DNA from: Bacteroidales bacterium
GTDB lineage: Bacteria > Bacteroidota > Bacteroidia > Bacteroidales > UBA932
Direction of reading: 5' to 3'
Assembly (NCBI GenBank): GCA_024401695.1
Contig: JAKSKN010000009.1
Coordinates: 1-64,000, forward strand
Length of the DNA stretch: 64,000 bases
Of this stretch, positions 42,132 through 49,840 are shown one piece after another. A model generated the notes under the pieces. The model ran no database searches. It was not told where the DNA came from and saw only the letters and a list, made by a program, of their open reading frames with translations. A program made the position numbers and the translations under genes. The stretch's first letter is position 1. Each line of letters begins with the position of its first letter.

Positions 42132-42644
42132 TCAATATCCTCCGTAGGATCCGAACATATTTAGGAGAGCATCATCAGGTGAGCTTGCCTGAGGTTTTCT
42201 TGACAGATTCATACGGATGATCTTGATTGTACCCGGTTCATCCTGCGCGGCCATTATTGTGTCAAGATAAGGATTGCCGTATTCGCGCCAGACATAGTCG
42301 AATTTGGCTTTGCCGTCCGTGGATTCCATTGAGATTACCACAACCCAACTGTCGTCGGTGAGGGTGTATTTCTTTGTGTCCGTCACCTTGATTATGTATT
42401 CGGTCTCTCCGCTTTTGAGCGTGCCGTTTTCAAAGTCGGCCAGCAACGTGCTTACTTCCGTGACGGGAATTGTAAGTTCGGAGTTCATTATTGCGTGATC
42501 AGCGTATGAAACGTAGCGCGGTGTTTTGAGCATCTCATATGACGCGATATACATTTTCCCGCTGTAGTTGAGAGGGTTGGTGCTTTGCGCGAAGGCGGCT
42601 GCAAAACTGAGTAGCAATGCAGTGATAGTTAGGATTTTTTTCAT
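42132..42644 (-). CDS. Exported protein, function unknown
   Basis: The 170-residue protein begins with a signal peptide (KKILTITALLLSFAAAFAQ). The mature part is beta-rich (YIASYEMLKTPRYVSYADHAI; EYIIKVTDTKKYTLTDDSWVVVI) and ends SYGGY. No family was recognised. It has a member of the shared promoter family just upstream, so it is probably part of the same regulon as dnaE, clpP and the MoxR operon although it is exported. Confidence 0.65.
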   Translation of the reverse strand: MKKILTITALLLSFAAAFAQSTNPLNYSGKMYIASYEMLKTPRYVSYADHAIMNSELTIPVTEVSTLLADFENGTLKSGETEYIIKVTDTKKYTLTDDSWVVVISMESTDGKAKFDYVWREYGNPYLDTIMAAQDEPGTIKIIRMNLSRKPQASSPDDALLNMFGSYGGY

Positions 42645-42667
42645 AATTCTGTGAATGTTTATTTTCG

Positions 42668-42701
42668 CAAAATTATGTCCCGATTCCGCAAAAATCCGGC
42701 G
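42668..42701 (-). promoter_or_regulatory. Regulon promoter 6 (gene at 42132)
   Basis: CGCCGGATTTTTGCG (42701-42687), 11 bp, TAATTTTG (42675-42668). The half-sites are less regular than in the other members, but the spacing is identical. Confidence 0.55.
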
Positions 42702-42709
42702 TAAGAAAA

Positions 42710-43276
42710 TTAAATTTCAAAAATTTTCGGCTGGTACGTCAACTCCTTGGAATCATCCAGGAGCGAGGCGTTGGAAAAAATGATTCCATCCTTCTTAAGA
42801 ATGCCATGTGCGCTATGCGCATGGCCGAAAAGATGATATTTCGGCTTGACCTCCAAAATCCTTTTCCATAGGAAGAAGTTCCCCCATTGCCTATCACCGG
42901 TCTTGTCCAGAATATCAAGCGGCGGCTCGTGAGTCACGACAATGTCCGTCCCTTCCGGGATGAGAGATTCCTTGTGGTCATAGCACAACCCGAAGAATTT
43001 AATTCCATCTATGGTAACTTCGCAATCCTGGAGGAAATGGATATTGTCAGGCAAATCCTCGATATTGTCCGCATTCCTGAGGCATAGGTCGTGATTGCCC
43101 GTCACGAATATCTTGTGAGGATAGGGGAAACCTATGAACCAGTTCAGGAAATCCAGCACTTCATCCTCCGTTCCGTCTTCCGTGAAGTCTCCGCAATGAA
43201 CAATCACTTCACCTTCCGGAAGGTTCTTCAGAAGATGGTGCTTGCCGTGAGTGTCGGAGATTTGAATTATGCGCAT
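42710..43276 (-). CDS. Metallophosphoesterase
   Basis: The ATG at 43276 gives 188 residues; a GTG at 43282 would overlap the upstream stop. The calcineurin-type motifs are present: ISDTHGKHH (Asp, His), HCGDFTEDG (Gly-Asp), VTGNHDLC (Gly-Asn-His-Asp), VTHEPP (His) and FGHAHS (Gly-His-x-His). It is a compact two-metal phosphatase or phosphodiesterase of the YfcE/Mre11-like family; substrate unknown. It follows the PD-(D/E)XK candidate on the same strand. Confidence 0.85.
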   Translation of the reverse strand: MRIIQISDTHGKHHLLKNLPEGEVIVHCGDFTEDGTEDEVLDFLNWFIGFPYPHKIFVTGNHDLCLRNADNIEDLPDNIHFLQDCEVTIDGIKFFGLCYDHKESLIPEGTDIVVTHEPPLDILDKTGDRQWGNFFLWKRILEVKPKYHLFGHAHSAHGILKKDGIIFSNASLLDDSKELTYQPKIFEI

Positions 43277-43278
43277 GA

Positions 43279-44181
43279 TCACAAGTGTTTTACCACGTCC
43301 TTGAAATTCGTCTGGTCACACACAATAAACTTAAAATGATCCTTGTCTGAGATTAATTCGATTTCCTTATCAGTGTAACGAGTTTTCTTTTTATTGAAGT
43401 ATTTAAGGATAGCGCAAAATATGTCATTGAAAGGAATCCTCTCCGCTGTCTCTTTCTCTTTGCAAAATAACTCAAGTATTTTGTCTTTATCTTCTTCTGA
43501 AGAAATATTATCTAATAACTCTGTAGTCGGTTTATATATGAGATAAATAAAGTTGACTTTTTGCAAGCCATTCCTATTTCTAAGGACTCTATTGGCAATG
43601 CCGCATAGGTGGCAGAGCATTTGCTTTAAATCAAAATTATAGATGTCCCCATCAAAGCTAAGACATACCCTTTTTCCGATTTCTTTTGGCTCATAAGAAA
43701 ACTGAGGGAGCAAATCGATAATTCCGTCAAATAAGTTTTTATGGCCTTTCCTTAGTTTTGGATTTGAGTGAGAGTAGAATTCATGGCACTTCGCTTCTAC
43801 ATAAAGATTCTTAGATGCCAGATAGCCATCAAGGCTGGCCGGACGGCCCCCTAGACCCGTCGATAATTTTTCTTCGACTGTGAACCCGTCTAGTGCAATA
43901 GCCATTTCATACATTAATCTGCTGGAGGAGGCATATGAGGCCATCTTTGGTGGACGAGGCTTTCCATCATCATCTATATAAGTAGTGATTTCACCTCCAT
44001 CTCCATCCCGGAATTTCAACCATATATCATGATGAGTACGTTCCATTTCTGAAACGAAGTCATCCCATTCCTTGTTTGAATAATAACAATTAAATGGAGT
44101 TCCATCGATGACATATCCGGAATCCAAGCACCCTCCATCGGCCTGTTTTTTTGCTTTATCAAATATGTTAGAAATAGCCAT
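43279..44181 (-). CDS. PD-(D/E)XK nuclease candidate
   Basis: The 300-residue protein contains GRPASLDGYLASKNLYVEAKCHEFY around residues 110-135, an Asp...Glu-x-Lys arrangement of the PD-(D/E)XK type. No methyltransferase is nearby, so it may be a stand-alone restriction-like nuclease. Its region is visibly more A/T-rich than its neighbours, with many AT-rich codons, suggesting recent transfer. It lies directly downstream of the WYL2 gene, in the same direction, which fits a regulated defence or DNA-processing gene. The family name is not certain. Confidence 0.55.
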   Translation of the reverse strand: MAISNIFDKAKKQADGGCLDSGYVIDGTPFNCYYSNKEWDDFVSEMERTHHDIWLKFRDGDGGEITTYIDDDGKPRPPKMASYASSSRLMYEMAIALDGFTVEEKLSTGLGGRPASLDGYLASKNLYVEAKCHEFYSHSNPKLRKGHKNLFDGIIDLLPQFSYEPKEIGKRVCLSFDGDIYNFDLKQMLCHLCGIANRVLRNRNGLQKVNFIYLIYKPTTELLDNISSEEDKDKILELFCKEKETAERIPFNDIFCAILKYFNKKKTRYTDKEIELISDKDHFKFIVCDQTNFKDVVKHL

Positions 44182-44201
44182 TTCAGTCTATTATTATTCT
44201 G

Positions 44202-45107
44202 TTATTCACTATATTTTTCTCTAAGGGCAAGAATAATGTTATTCATTTCATCCCGTAGGTGTTTTGGAGATAGAATCTCCACTCTGGTCCCAAAAGATAA
44301 TACATCCTGCTTGAAATCATAGTCAGGAGTGAGGTAATACTTGAAAACAGAGTATTTCGGAGTAGCCAAGATTTCCTCCTGAGAAGAGTGAAGAGGGAGC
44401 GAACGGAAATGCTTCGATTGGAAGGCGTCTGCCTTCAACTCAATGAATTCCTTCTTGAGATCCTTGTACGGACGAATGCCATATATGCCACTGAAGAATT
44501 CATGGGCATCGAACTTCTTTGGAAGCTTGAAACTTTTTCCTCCGACTTCAGCTGAAATCATCCTGTCAAGGGCGAACATATGCGGTTCCTCGTCCTTGCA
44601 CTTATGGGCGAAGAGATACCATCTCTTCTTGAACTCCCTGAGGCAATACGGCTCAAGGATCAGATCCTCCGGGCCTGGCTTGCTGTAGCTCTGGTAAGTC
44701 ACCTCTAGGACCTTTCCGTCCCTGATGGCCTGGATGACAGTCGTGAGATGTTTCTGACTGGAAGGAACATTCTCAAAGATGATTCTGTCCTTCATCCCGG
44801 CGCTCTCATTAAGGAGACTGTTCAAACTAAGAGCCTCAAGCATCCATGTCCTGACAGAGCCGCTCCCAATCTCATCTGCATTCTTGATGAAATATGTGTT
44901 GTCGCTTCTGTCGCATGAAATCTCGATGCCGAACACATCAAAAATAGACTGTATGTGGTTTGAAAGCGTCCTTGGTGCCAACTCTTTGTATTCGTCATTG
45001 ACAGAACTTCTCATCCAGAGGGACTGGAGTTCCTTCAACGTGAGATGGCCATGGCTTTGGAGCGTCTCCAGCAGCCAGATATATGATTTGAAATAGTTCT
45101 TTGCCAT
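44202..45107 (-). CDS. WYL-domain transcriptional regulator 2
   Basis: This 301-residue paralogue of the genes at 36.1 and 59.3 kb has the winged helix (residues 1-75, with ELQSLWMRSS and RTLSNHIQSIFDVFGIEI), the WYL domain (VLEVTYQSYS..LILEPYCLREFKKRWYLFAHK) and the WCX domain. It follows the unknown protein at 45112 by 4 bp, and that gene has the shared promoter. Thus this WYL gene belongs to a regulated operon, and its product may bind the same palindrome. Confidence 0.85.
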   Translation of the reverse strand: MAKNYFKSYIWLLETLQSHGHLTLKELQSLWMRSSVNDEYKELAPRTLSNHIQSIFDVFGIEISCDRSDNTYFIKNADEIGSGSVRTWMLEALSLNSLLNESAGMKDRIIFENVPSSQKHLTTVIQAIRDGKVLEVTYQSYSKPGPEDLILEPYCLREFKKRWYLFAHKCKDEEPHMFALDRMISAEVGGKSFKLPKKFDAHEFFSGIYGIRPYKDLKKEFIELKADAFQSKHFRSLPLHSSQEEILATPKYSVFKYYLTPDYDFKQDVLSFGTRVEILSPKHLRDEMNNIILALREKYSE

Positions 45108-45111
45108 AGTG

Positions 45112-45795
45112 CTATTTGAAATATGTAATGAAGTCCGGGCCTAACAGCTTTCTTAGAAAACCTTCCGGGTCATCATCCGCCGCCGAGGGCGTGTTCCAAC
45201 GGTTCGTGACGGAGTCTATTGACCCATCCGGGTTGACAATCACGCAATATATTGAAGTTCCATAGCTGTCATCTGGGAATCCCGGACAAGGCTTCTTGGG
45301 AACATCCCGGTAGTCATCTCTCAGCAGAAGAAAGAACCGGTTTTCACCGCCTTTCGAATATCCGTCGAACGCCAGCTCGGAAGCCGTGATACACCAGTCT
45401 GCCGTCCAGTTCTTGAACCTCATCAATGCGTCATAATCTTGAACTCTGACGGCCGTGTACCTGGCATCTTTCGGAGCAACGTAGTCAGGCGCATCCAGAG
45501 CCAAATCAAATATCTTGACAACATCCTTATACGGCATCCCATTGAAATTGCCATCATAAAAATCTCCCGCTTCGGTGTTGCTGATAAACATCAGGAACAG
45601 ATTCAGTTTCTCAAGCTCCCCGTCATTTTCAACATCTATCTCTTCTTCCATTATCCAGCGGAGAACGCCTATGCAGAACTTCCCGTAGAATGCCGGGACT
45701 TTATCACACAGGTCTTTTACGAAGGCCTCCGCCTCCTGTCGATCTGCTCCAAGGTCGGTCAGATACTTTACAGATGTATCGAAAATCTTATCCAT
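45112..45795 (-). CDS. Phage-type protein of unknown function
   Basis: The 227-residue protein has an N-terminal helical half and a C-terminal region with conserved-looking Trp/Cys patterns (WTADWCITASELAFDGYSKGGENRFFLLL, then SIYCVIVNPDGSIDSVTNRW). Similar proteins occur in phages and Bacteroides mobile elements, with no known function. It is the first gene of the transcript that goes on to WYL2 and the PD-(D/E)XK candidate. It carries the regulon promoter. Confidence 0.6.
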   Translation of the reverse strand: MDKIFDTSVKYLTDLGADRQEAEAFVKDLCDKVPAFYGKFCIGVLRWIMEEEIDVENDGELEKLNLFLMFISNTEAGDFYDGNFNGMPYKDVVKIFDLALDAPDYVAPKDARYTAVRVQDYDALMRFKNWTADWCITASELAFDGYSKGGENRFFLLLRDDYRDVPKKPCPGFPDDSYGTSIYCVIVNPDGSIDSVTNRWNTPSAADDDPEGFLRKLLGPDFITYFK

Positions 45796-45811
45796 CGTCT
45801 GAGTACATTTA

Positions 45812-45845
45812 CAAAGCTAATAAATAATTCGGCGAGATTATGGCA
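45812..45845 (-). promoter_or_regulatory. Regulon promoter 7 (gene at 45112)
   Basis: TGCCATAATCTCGCC (45845-45831), 11 bp, TAGCTTTG (45819-45812). The right half-site is degenerate. Confidence 0.55.
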
Positions 45846-45857
45846 TAATCAGCTCTT

Positions 45858-46418
45858 TCAAATAACTTTCTGAAGTCCTTTGAATGTGCAGCTGATGCGT
45901 TTCTCTCCGCAGGTAGCGAAATTGACCGTTAGAATCAATCCATCTATGCTTAAGACAACACCTTCTCCAAAGGCACTGTGAATCAATTTGTCTCCAACTG
46001 CGTATGGGTTTTCGACCTTGGGAGTTTTGAGTGAGATTTTCTCCGCTGGATTAGTTTTGGATGGTTTGGAGATTTCATGAACATACAGGCGTTTGCCGAG
46101 TGCTTTTGCCTTTTTGATACCGTCATGAGTACCGGCAGAACCGTCTTTCACCGGAATGGCCAGAACGATGTCGGCATATTCAATAATCTGAGTGTTACGC
46201 TGAATTGGGGCACCTCTTCCGTAGCGGCCATAATCCGGAAGAAACTCCGTCAACTTCAGGTTGTTTTCCTGGGCGTAAGCCCTGGCCAGGGAGTCAACTC
46301 CCTTGGCGCCGCCGGAGACAATTTCTGTAATGGTTCCAAGACAGGGAATCTCTTTCAATGCCTCCAACAAAATTTTGGGGTCACTGATTTCCCGTGACCC
46401 GATAATTGCAAGTCTCAT
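45858..46418 (-). CDS. SLOG-family nucleotide-binding protein fused to a Tudor-like domain
   Basis: The 186-residue protein starts with a DUF2493/YspA-type SLOG Rossmann fold (LAIIGSREISDPK, VSGGAKGVDSLARAYA, APIQRNTQIIEYADIVLAI). Its last 50 residues (YAVGDKLIHSAFGEGVVLSIDGLILTVNFATCGEKRISCTF) match the Tudor-like domain at the C-terminus of UvrD/PcrA helicases, which contacts RNA polymerase. The fusion suggests a nucleotide-sensing protein linked to DNA or RNA polymerase. It has the shared promoter immediately upstream. Confidence 0.8.
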   Translation of the reverse strand: MRLAIIGSREISDPKILLEALKEIPCLGTITEIVSGGAKGVDSLARAYAQENNLKLTEFLPDYGRYGRGAPIQRNTQIIEYADIVLAIPVKDGSAGTHDGIKKAKALGKRLYVHEISKPSKTNPAEKISLKTPKVENPYAVGDKLIHSAFGEGVVLSIDGLILTVNFATCGEKRISCTFKGLQKVI

Positions 46419-46437
46419 ATGTCAAAGAAATTTTCTG

Positions 46438-46471
46438 CAAAGATAACGGGAGCATCGGCAAAAAAGTGGCA
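46438..46471 (-). promoter_or_regulatory. Regulon promoter 8 (SLOG-Tudor gene)
   Basis: TGCCACTTTTTTGCC (46471-46457), 11 bp, TATCTTTG (46445-46438). Confidence 0.65.
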
Positions 46472-46495
46472 TAATTACAATGACGCCCCTTTTAT

Positions 46496-46702
46496 TTACA
46501 AGATGGAGGCTATTGCGCCAATGCCAAATACTATGAGAAGTGCCAAAATGACTATGACGTTCAAAGTGTCTGAAATTTTGGCTTGAACAGGGTTCGCAAG
46601 TCTTGAATAATACTTGTTAATCTGCTGAAGGGTATCTATTTCAAGGGCTCTTTTCTGATCGTCCGAGAGCCATTCGGGGTGGGTGTTTGCATATGGACTC
46701 AT
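46496..46702 (-). CDS. Small membrane protein, function unknown
   Basis: The 68-residue protein has a hydrophilic N-terminus (SPYANTHPEWLSDDQKRAL) and a C-terminal membrane helix (VIVILALLIVFGIGAIASIL). No family was recognised. It overlaps the degenerate DnaE-like gene by 4 bp, so it is translated with it. Confidence 0.6.
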   Translation of the reverse strand: MSPYANTHPEWLSDDQKRALEIDTLQQINKYYSRLANPVQAKISDTLNVIVILALLIVFGIGAIASIL

Positions 46703-47799
46703 ATTATAGAATTAATGTTTGATTCCTGATTTTGAGATTCCATCCTCTTCCGTATCCTTTCCCGTGCGGTCTTGATGGCTTCGATTCTGACAATACGCTG
46801 GATTACTTTATACCTGTACGGAATTCTGGCTTTATAGTAAGCCAGTTCAACACTCATCATTGTTCTGGAGATTGCATGCCCTTTCGGATAAAGTATCACT
46901 CCTGGGATGTCAAGCATCTTTTTTACTGCAGTTACCCTTTCATCATCATCCATAGACCTGAGTACCTGCTTGATTCTGATGGCCTGCTCCCGATAGACAA
47001 GGGCGCCATAGGATTCCATCAAGATGCTATCCACTTCGGGAATTCCGGTTGCAGGAATGTCATTCTCGCGTTTGCGTCTCTGGATCTCAAGAATCATATC
47101 AAGTGTACCCTTTTGACGAATATGGCGGTACAGCGTTTCGAATAGACAAATATCGGAGAAACATTCCGGTTGGAATTCTTTCAGAAGACGCTGATGTTCG
47201 TGCCCGGCAAAGCCATAGATGTCATTAGTGTCTCCATCCCTGAAGATGTCCAATGCTTTCTTGTCCAGCTCAATTTTTGAAGGCTTGATTGTCCTTTCCT
47301 CTGAAAGGGCCTTGATGATGTCAAGATTGGTATGGTGCGCGATGGCCAGGTGCAGGTTGAAGAACTGCTGGTCATCCGGAAGCACTATGTCGATTACGAG
47401 TTTATTGTACGGATTGAGTGAAATCGGGTATTCGCATCTATGACTCAGGAACTCGAAGGCTTTTTCGAATCCACCGGTACTTGTCTCAATCCAAAACTCG
47501 TTATCCTGATTGAATGAGTTGGTGAAGTGTTCGAAAGGAAGACCCCATCTTACCGGTTCGATATCTGTGATTCCGAGCCCGTAACAGAGAAGAGAGCAGG
47601 TCGAATATCCGTAGCCGGGGCCCACATAGATGTCCTCTGACTTCAGGTGTCGGACCAGATCGGAGAGGAGAAGCAGGGCATCGGCCCCGCCGTGGTCATT
47701 GACATGGTCAAGTTCATCGTATAAGCGGTTCGGCATCCGGCCAAAGGCCTTGAGGCGGAAGACCGCCCTATCTTTGAGTTTGTTTATTGTATCTGTCAT
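46699..47799 (-). CDS. Degenerate DnaE-like protein, palm motifs lost
   Basis: The 366-residue protein resembles the core of DNA polymerase III alpha without PHP and without the C-terminus. IYVGPGYGYSTCSLLCYGLGITDIEP stands where GPGRG...SLVxYxLGIT would be, the DIFRDGDTNDIYGFAG segment matches the DTVGVFQFES finger, and ALVYREQAIRIK and GHAISRTMMSVELAYYKARIP match later finger motifs. The catalytic Asp pair is replaced (EFWIETS). It is probably a non-catalytic partner or regulator. It overlaps a small membrane-protein gene. Confidence 0.75.
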   Translation of the reverse strand: MTDTINKLKDRAVFRLKAFGRMPNRLYDELDHVNDHGGADALLLLSDLVRHLKSEDIYVGPGYGYSTCSLLCYGLGITDIEPVRWGLPFEHFTNSFNQDNEFWIETSTGGFEKAFEFLSHRCEYPISLNPYNKLVIDIVLPDDQQFFNLHLAIAHHTNLDIIKALSEERTIKPSKIELDKKALDIFRDGDTNDIYGFAGHEHQRLLKEFQPECFSDICLFETLYRHIRQKGTLDMILEIQRRKRENDIPATGIPEVDSILMESYGALVYREQAIRIKQVLRSMDDDERVTAVKKMLDIPGVILYPKGHAISRTMMSVELAYYKARIPYRYKVIQRIVRIEAIKTARERIRKRMESQNQESNINSII

Positions 47800-47816
47800 A
47801 TTTGTTTGTTCATTGA

Positions 47817-48134
47817 TTAGTCATCAAGAAACCATTCCCTGAGGTAGTCTGAGAGCCATTTTGCGAGGCAAGTGATTCTCTGTTTGTTGTAGCGCTTGAT
47901 CCTGCACTGCCGCACCAGTTGCGTGAATCTTCCGTGGCAGCGCTCATTGGGGGCCGTTATGCGCCATTCGGTTTGTGAAGGGAAGTCCAGGGCGAACTTG
48001 CTGCCGAATCTGAAGGACTGTGAGAAATTGTTGTGCTCGTTGGTGAAAATCTCGGTGAGCACGGTTTCGAGGGTTCCGTTTTCCATCCAGTCGAGAAGAT
48101 GACCATTGTTGCAAATCTGTATCGTTTCTTTCAT
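47817..48134 (-). CDS. Small basic protein, function unknown
   Basis: The ATG at 48134 (MKETIQICNNG) gives 105 residues. It is rich in Arg, Phe and Asn (NNFSQSFRFGSKFALDFPSQTEW; RIKRYNKQRITCLAKWL). The -7 box of its regulon promoter ends only five bases before the ATG, so the mRNA would be leaderless or nearly so. The longer frame to 48359 lies upstream of the promoter and is rejected. It precedes the degenerate DnaE-like gene by 17 bp. Confidence 0.6.
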   Translation of the reverse strand: MKETIQICNNGHLLDWMENGTLETVLTEIFTNEHNNFSQSFRFGSKFALDFPSQTEWRITAPNERCHGRFTQLVRQCRIKRYNKQRITCLAKWLSDYLREWFLDD

Positions 48135-48139
48135 GACTG

Positions 48140-48173
48140 CAAAATTACAGGAGAATTCGGCAAGAAAGTGGCA
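48140..48173 (-). promoter_or_regulatory. Regulon promoter 9 (gene at 47817)
   Basis: TGCCACTTTCTTGCC (48173-48159), 11 bp, TAATTTTG (48147-48140). Confidence 0.65.
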
Positions 48174-48198
48174 GAATAATATAATTTTTGATGCATTC

Positions 48199-48232
48199 TG
48201 CAAGAAAATGACACATTCGACGTCGAATTTTG
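48199..48232 (+). promoter_or_regulatory. Regulon promoter 10 (gene at 48256, plus strand)
   Basis: TGCAAGAAAATGACA (48199-48213), 11 bp, GAATTTTG (48225-48232), on the plus strand. The -7 box has one mismatch. The spacing equals that of the minus-strand members. Confidence 0.5.
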
Positions 48233-48255
48233 CATCGAAACAAAACAAATGTGTT

Positions 48256-48573
48256 ATGAAATATACTATTGAACTGGAATTCGAAAAGACCATTGAAATG
48301 TGCCACAAGCACGCAAGACAGCAAGCAGAAACTCTGTCAATCCTAAAGAACGCTATCAATGACGAGGGCCTTCAGCTCTCAGAAATCCTGGAAGCCGTGT
48401 CCAACGAAAGCGGGACTGAACATCTGATGAAGAAGTATTCTTTTTCAAAAGCGACAATCGCGCGTATAATGGATATGCCGATTGAAGAGTTGGCAAGTAT
48501 TGAAGAGTTTCTGGAATACTATGCTGTGGCAGAGAATAACTTGAAGGAGATAATTAACGCTCGTTCTGAGTGA
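48256..48573 (+). CDS. Small helical protein, function unknown
   Basis: The ATG at 48256 gives 105 residues of predicted helices (EKTIEMCHKHARQQAETLSILKNAINDEGLQ; KATIARIMDMPIEELASIEEFLEYY). The second half has a short helix-turn-helix look. No family was recognised. It stands alone on the plus strand between minus-strand operons, with its own copy of the regulon promoter. Confidence 0.6.
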   Translation: MKYTIELEFEKTIEMCHKHARQQAETLSILKNAINDEGLQLSEILEAVSNESGTEHLMKKYSFSKATIARIMDMPIEELASIEEFLEYYAVAENNLKEIINARSE

Positions 48574-48605
48574 CATCCCGGTCGTCATCCGTTACGTTAC
48601 GCTCA

Positions 48606-49025
48606 TTATCTTAATGGCTTTTCCTTAAGATAGGCTTTCCATGCATGTAAGGCCTGTCGATAGTCCCGGTATGTAAGGCCCTCGCTTTTACCAAAGTACT
48701 TTGGGATGAAATTATCCTGCTGAGATAACATCATTACATACGTCTTCCGCTCTCCGTCAAAGAGGTTATGGGCGACTACACAATCATGAAGCGGTCCACG
48801 TAGGGAGAATTCATAAATAAAATCATCTAATGTCTTCTTGTTCAGCAAGGAATAGTAATATTTTATGTTGATGTTGCAGAACCATCTGTATTTCCTGTCA
48901 ACAACATACATTATCCGGTTGTTCCCTTCTATCCATCCCTCGATCCAGAGATTGTAATAGTGACGTATCAACTGAAAGAGAGCTGCCGCTGACAGTATAC
49001 TCTCGAAAATAATAAAGTATATCAT
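48606..49025 (-). CDS. Membrane-anchored protein, function unknown
   Basis: The 139-residue protein starts with a membrane helix (IYFIIFESILSAAALFQLI) followed by a basic, aromatic domain (YVVDRKYRWFCNINIKYYYSLLNKKTLDDF). No family was recognised. It overlaps the previous gene by 4 bp and is the last gene of the primase-led minus-strand operon. Confidence 0.55.
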   Translation of the reverse strand: MIYFIIFESILSAAALFQLIRHYYNLWIEGWIEGNNRIMYVVDRKYRWFCNINIKYYYSLLNKKTLDDFIYEFSLRGPLHDCVVAHNLFDGERKTYVMMLSQQDNFIPKYFGKSEGLTYRDYRQALHAWKAYLKEKPLR

Positions 49026-49837
49026 TGCTTCATTGCTTTTTGTGGTTTCTCATTGTTCTCACGAGTAATCATTTTCACAGAATTGAGTCTTGACTCCTTT
49101 GCCTGAATCTTCGTATCGATGTTATCCTTGAGCTTTTCCACATTACCGGGCTCTGTGAAGATGTCAAGGATACGGCCGGAAACAAGCTCGGGATTTCCAT
49201 TGCAGGCTATGATTGAAGTTGTTGCCTGAAGCATCCGCTCCAGGTCATCCGGAACCATCTTGGGAGTAAGATGGGGAGGAAAGGTGTTGGTTCGGAAGAA
49301 AGTGACCTTATCGGAGACCTCCTTCCCTTCCACTGTTTTGGTGACGGTCTTTTCCTGCCTTGTAAGTGTCGCTACGGCCAGGCCCTGATAAGTAAGCGTC
49401 AACTTTTCCCCCTGTTCGACAATCACATTGAATCCCATGAATTCCTTTCCGGCCAGAGCCCTGTTGTTGACTTCCAGGTATGACAAGGAGCTTCCTGAGA
49501 CGCACTTGTCTGCAAAAGACTTCGAATCTATGGAAAAATCCGTCTTCTCATTCCAGAACGCCTCGGTTATTCCTGCCCGGTGGGCAGCGGCGAAGCGGTT
49601 GCTCTGCTCTTCGCTCAGAGTAACCTTCTCCTCCTCCGCCTTCTCCTGCACTGTCTCTGTTTTTACTTCTTTTGCTGTCTCCGACTTTTCTTTACCACCA
49701 TCAGACTTCCCCTTCTCCTTTGAAGGTTTTTCTTCAGGAGCAGACTTTGCCGCAGAGAACACGGATTTTATCACTTTTGAAACGATGGTCGCTGCCGCAA
49801 TCAGTACAACTACCAATACAATCAGTGCTAAAAACAT
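49022..49837 (-). CDS. Membrane-anchored Lys/Glu-rich protein, function unknown
   Basis: The 271-residue product has an N-terminal membrane helix (FLALIVLVVVLIAAATIVSKVI), a Lys/Glu/Thr-rich stretch (residues about 30-80), and a beta-rich C-terminal domain (SLSYLEVNNRALAGKEFMGFNVIVEQGEKLTLTYQG). It may be a bitopic membrane protein with a cytoplasmic or periplasmic domain. No family was recognised. It lies 3 bp after the ARH-like/DUF488 fusion and overlaps the next gene. Confidence 0.55.
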   Translation of the reverse strand: MFLALIVLVVVLIAAATIVSKVIKSVFSAAKSAPEEKPSKEKGKSDGGKEKSETAKEVKTETVQEKAEEEKVTLSEEQSNRFAAAHRAGITEAFWNEKTDFSIDSKSFADKCVSGSSLSYLEVNNRALAGKEFMGFNVIVEQGEKLTLTYQGLAVATLTRQEKTVTKTVEGKEVSDKVTFFRTNTFPPHLTPKMVPDDLERMLQATTSIIACNGNPELVSGRILDIFTEPGNVEKLKDNIDTKIQAKESRLNSVKMITRENNEKPQKAMKQ

Positions 49838-49840
49838 ATC

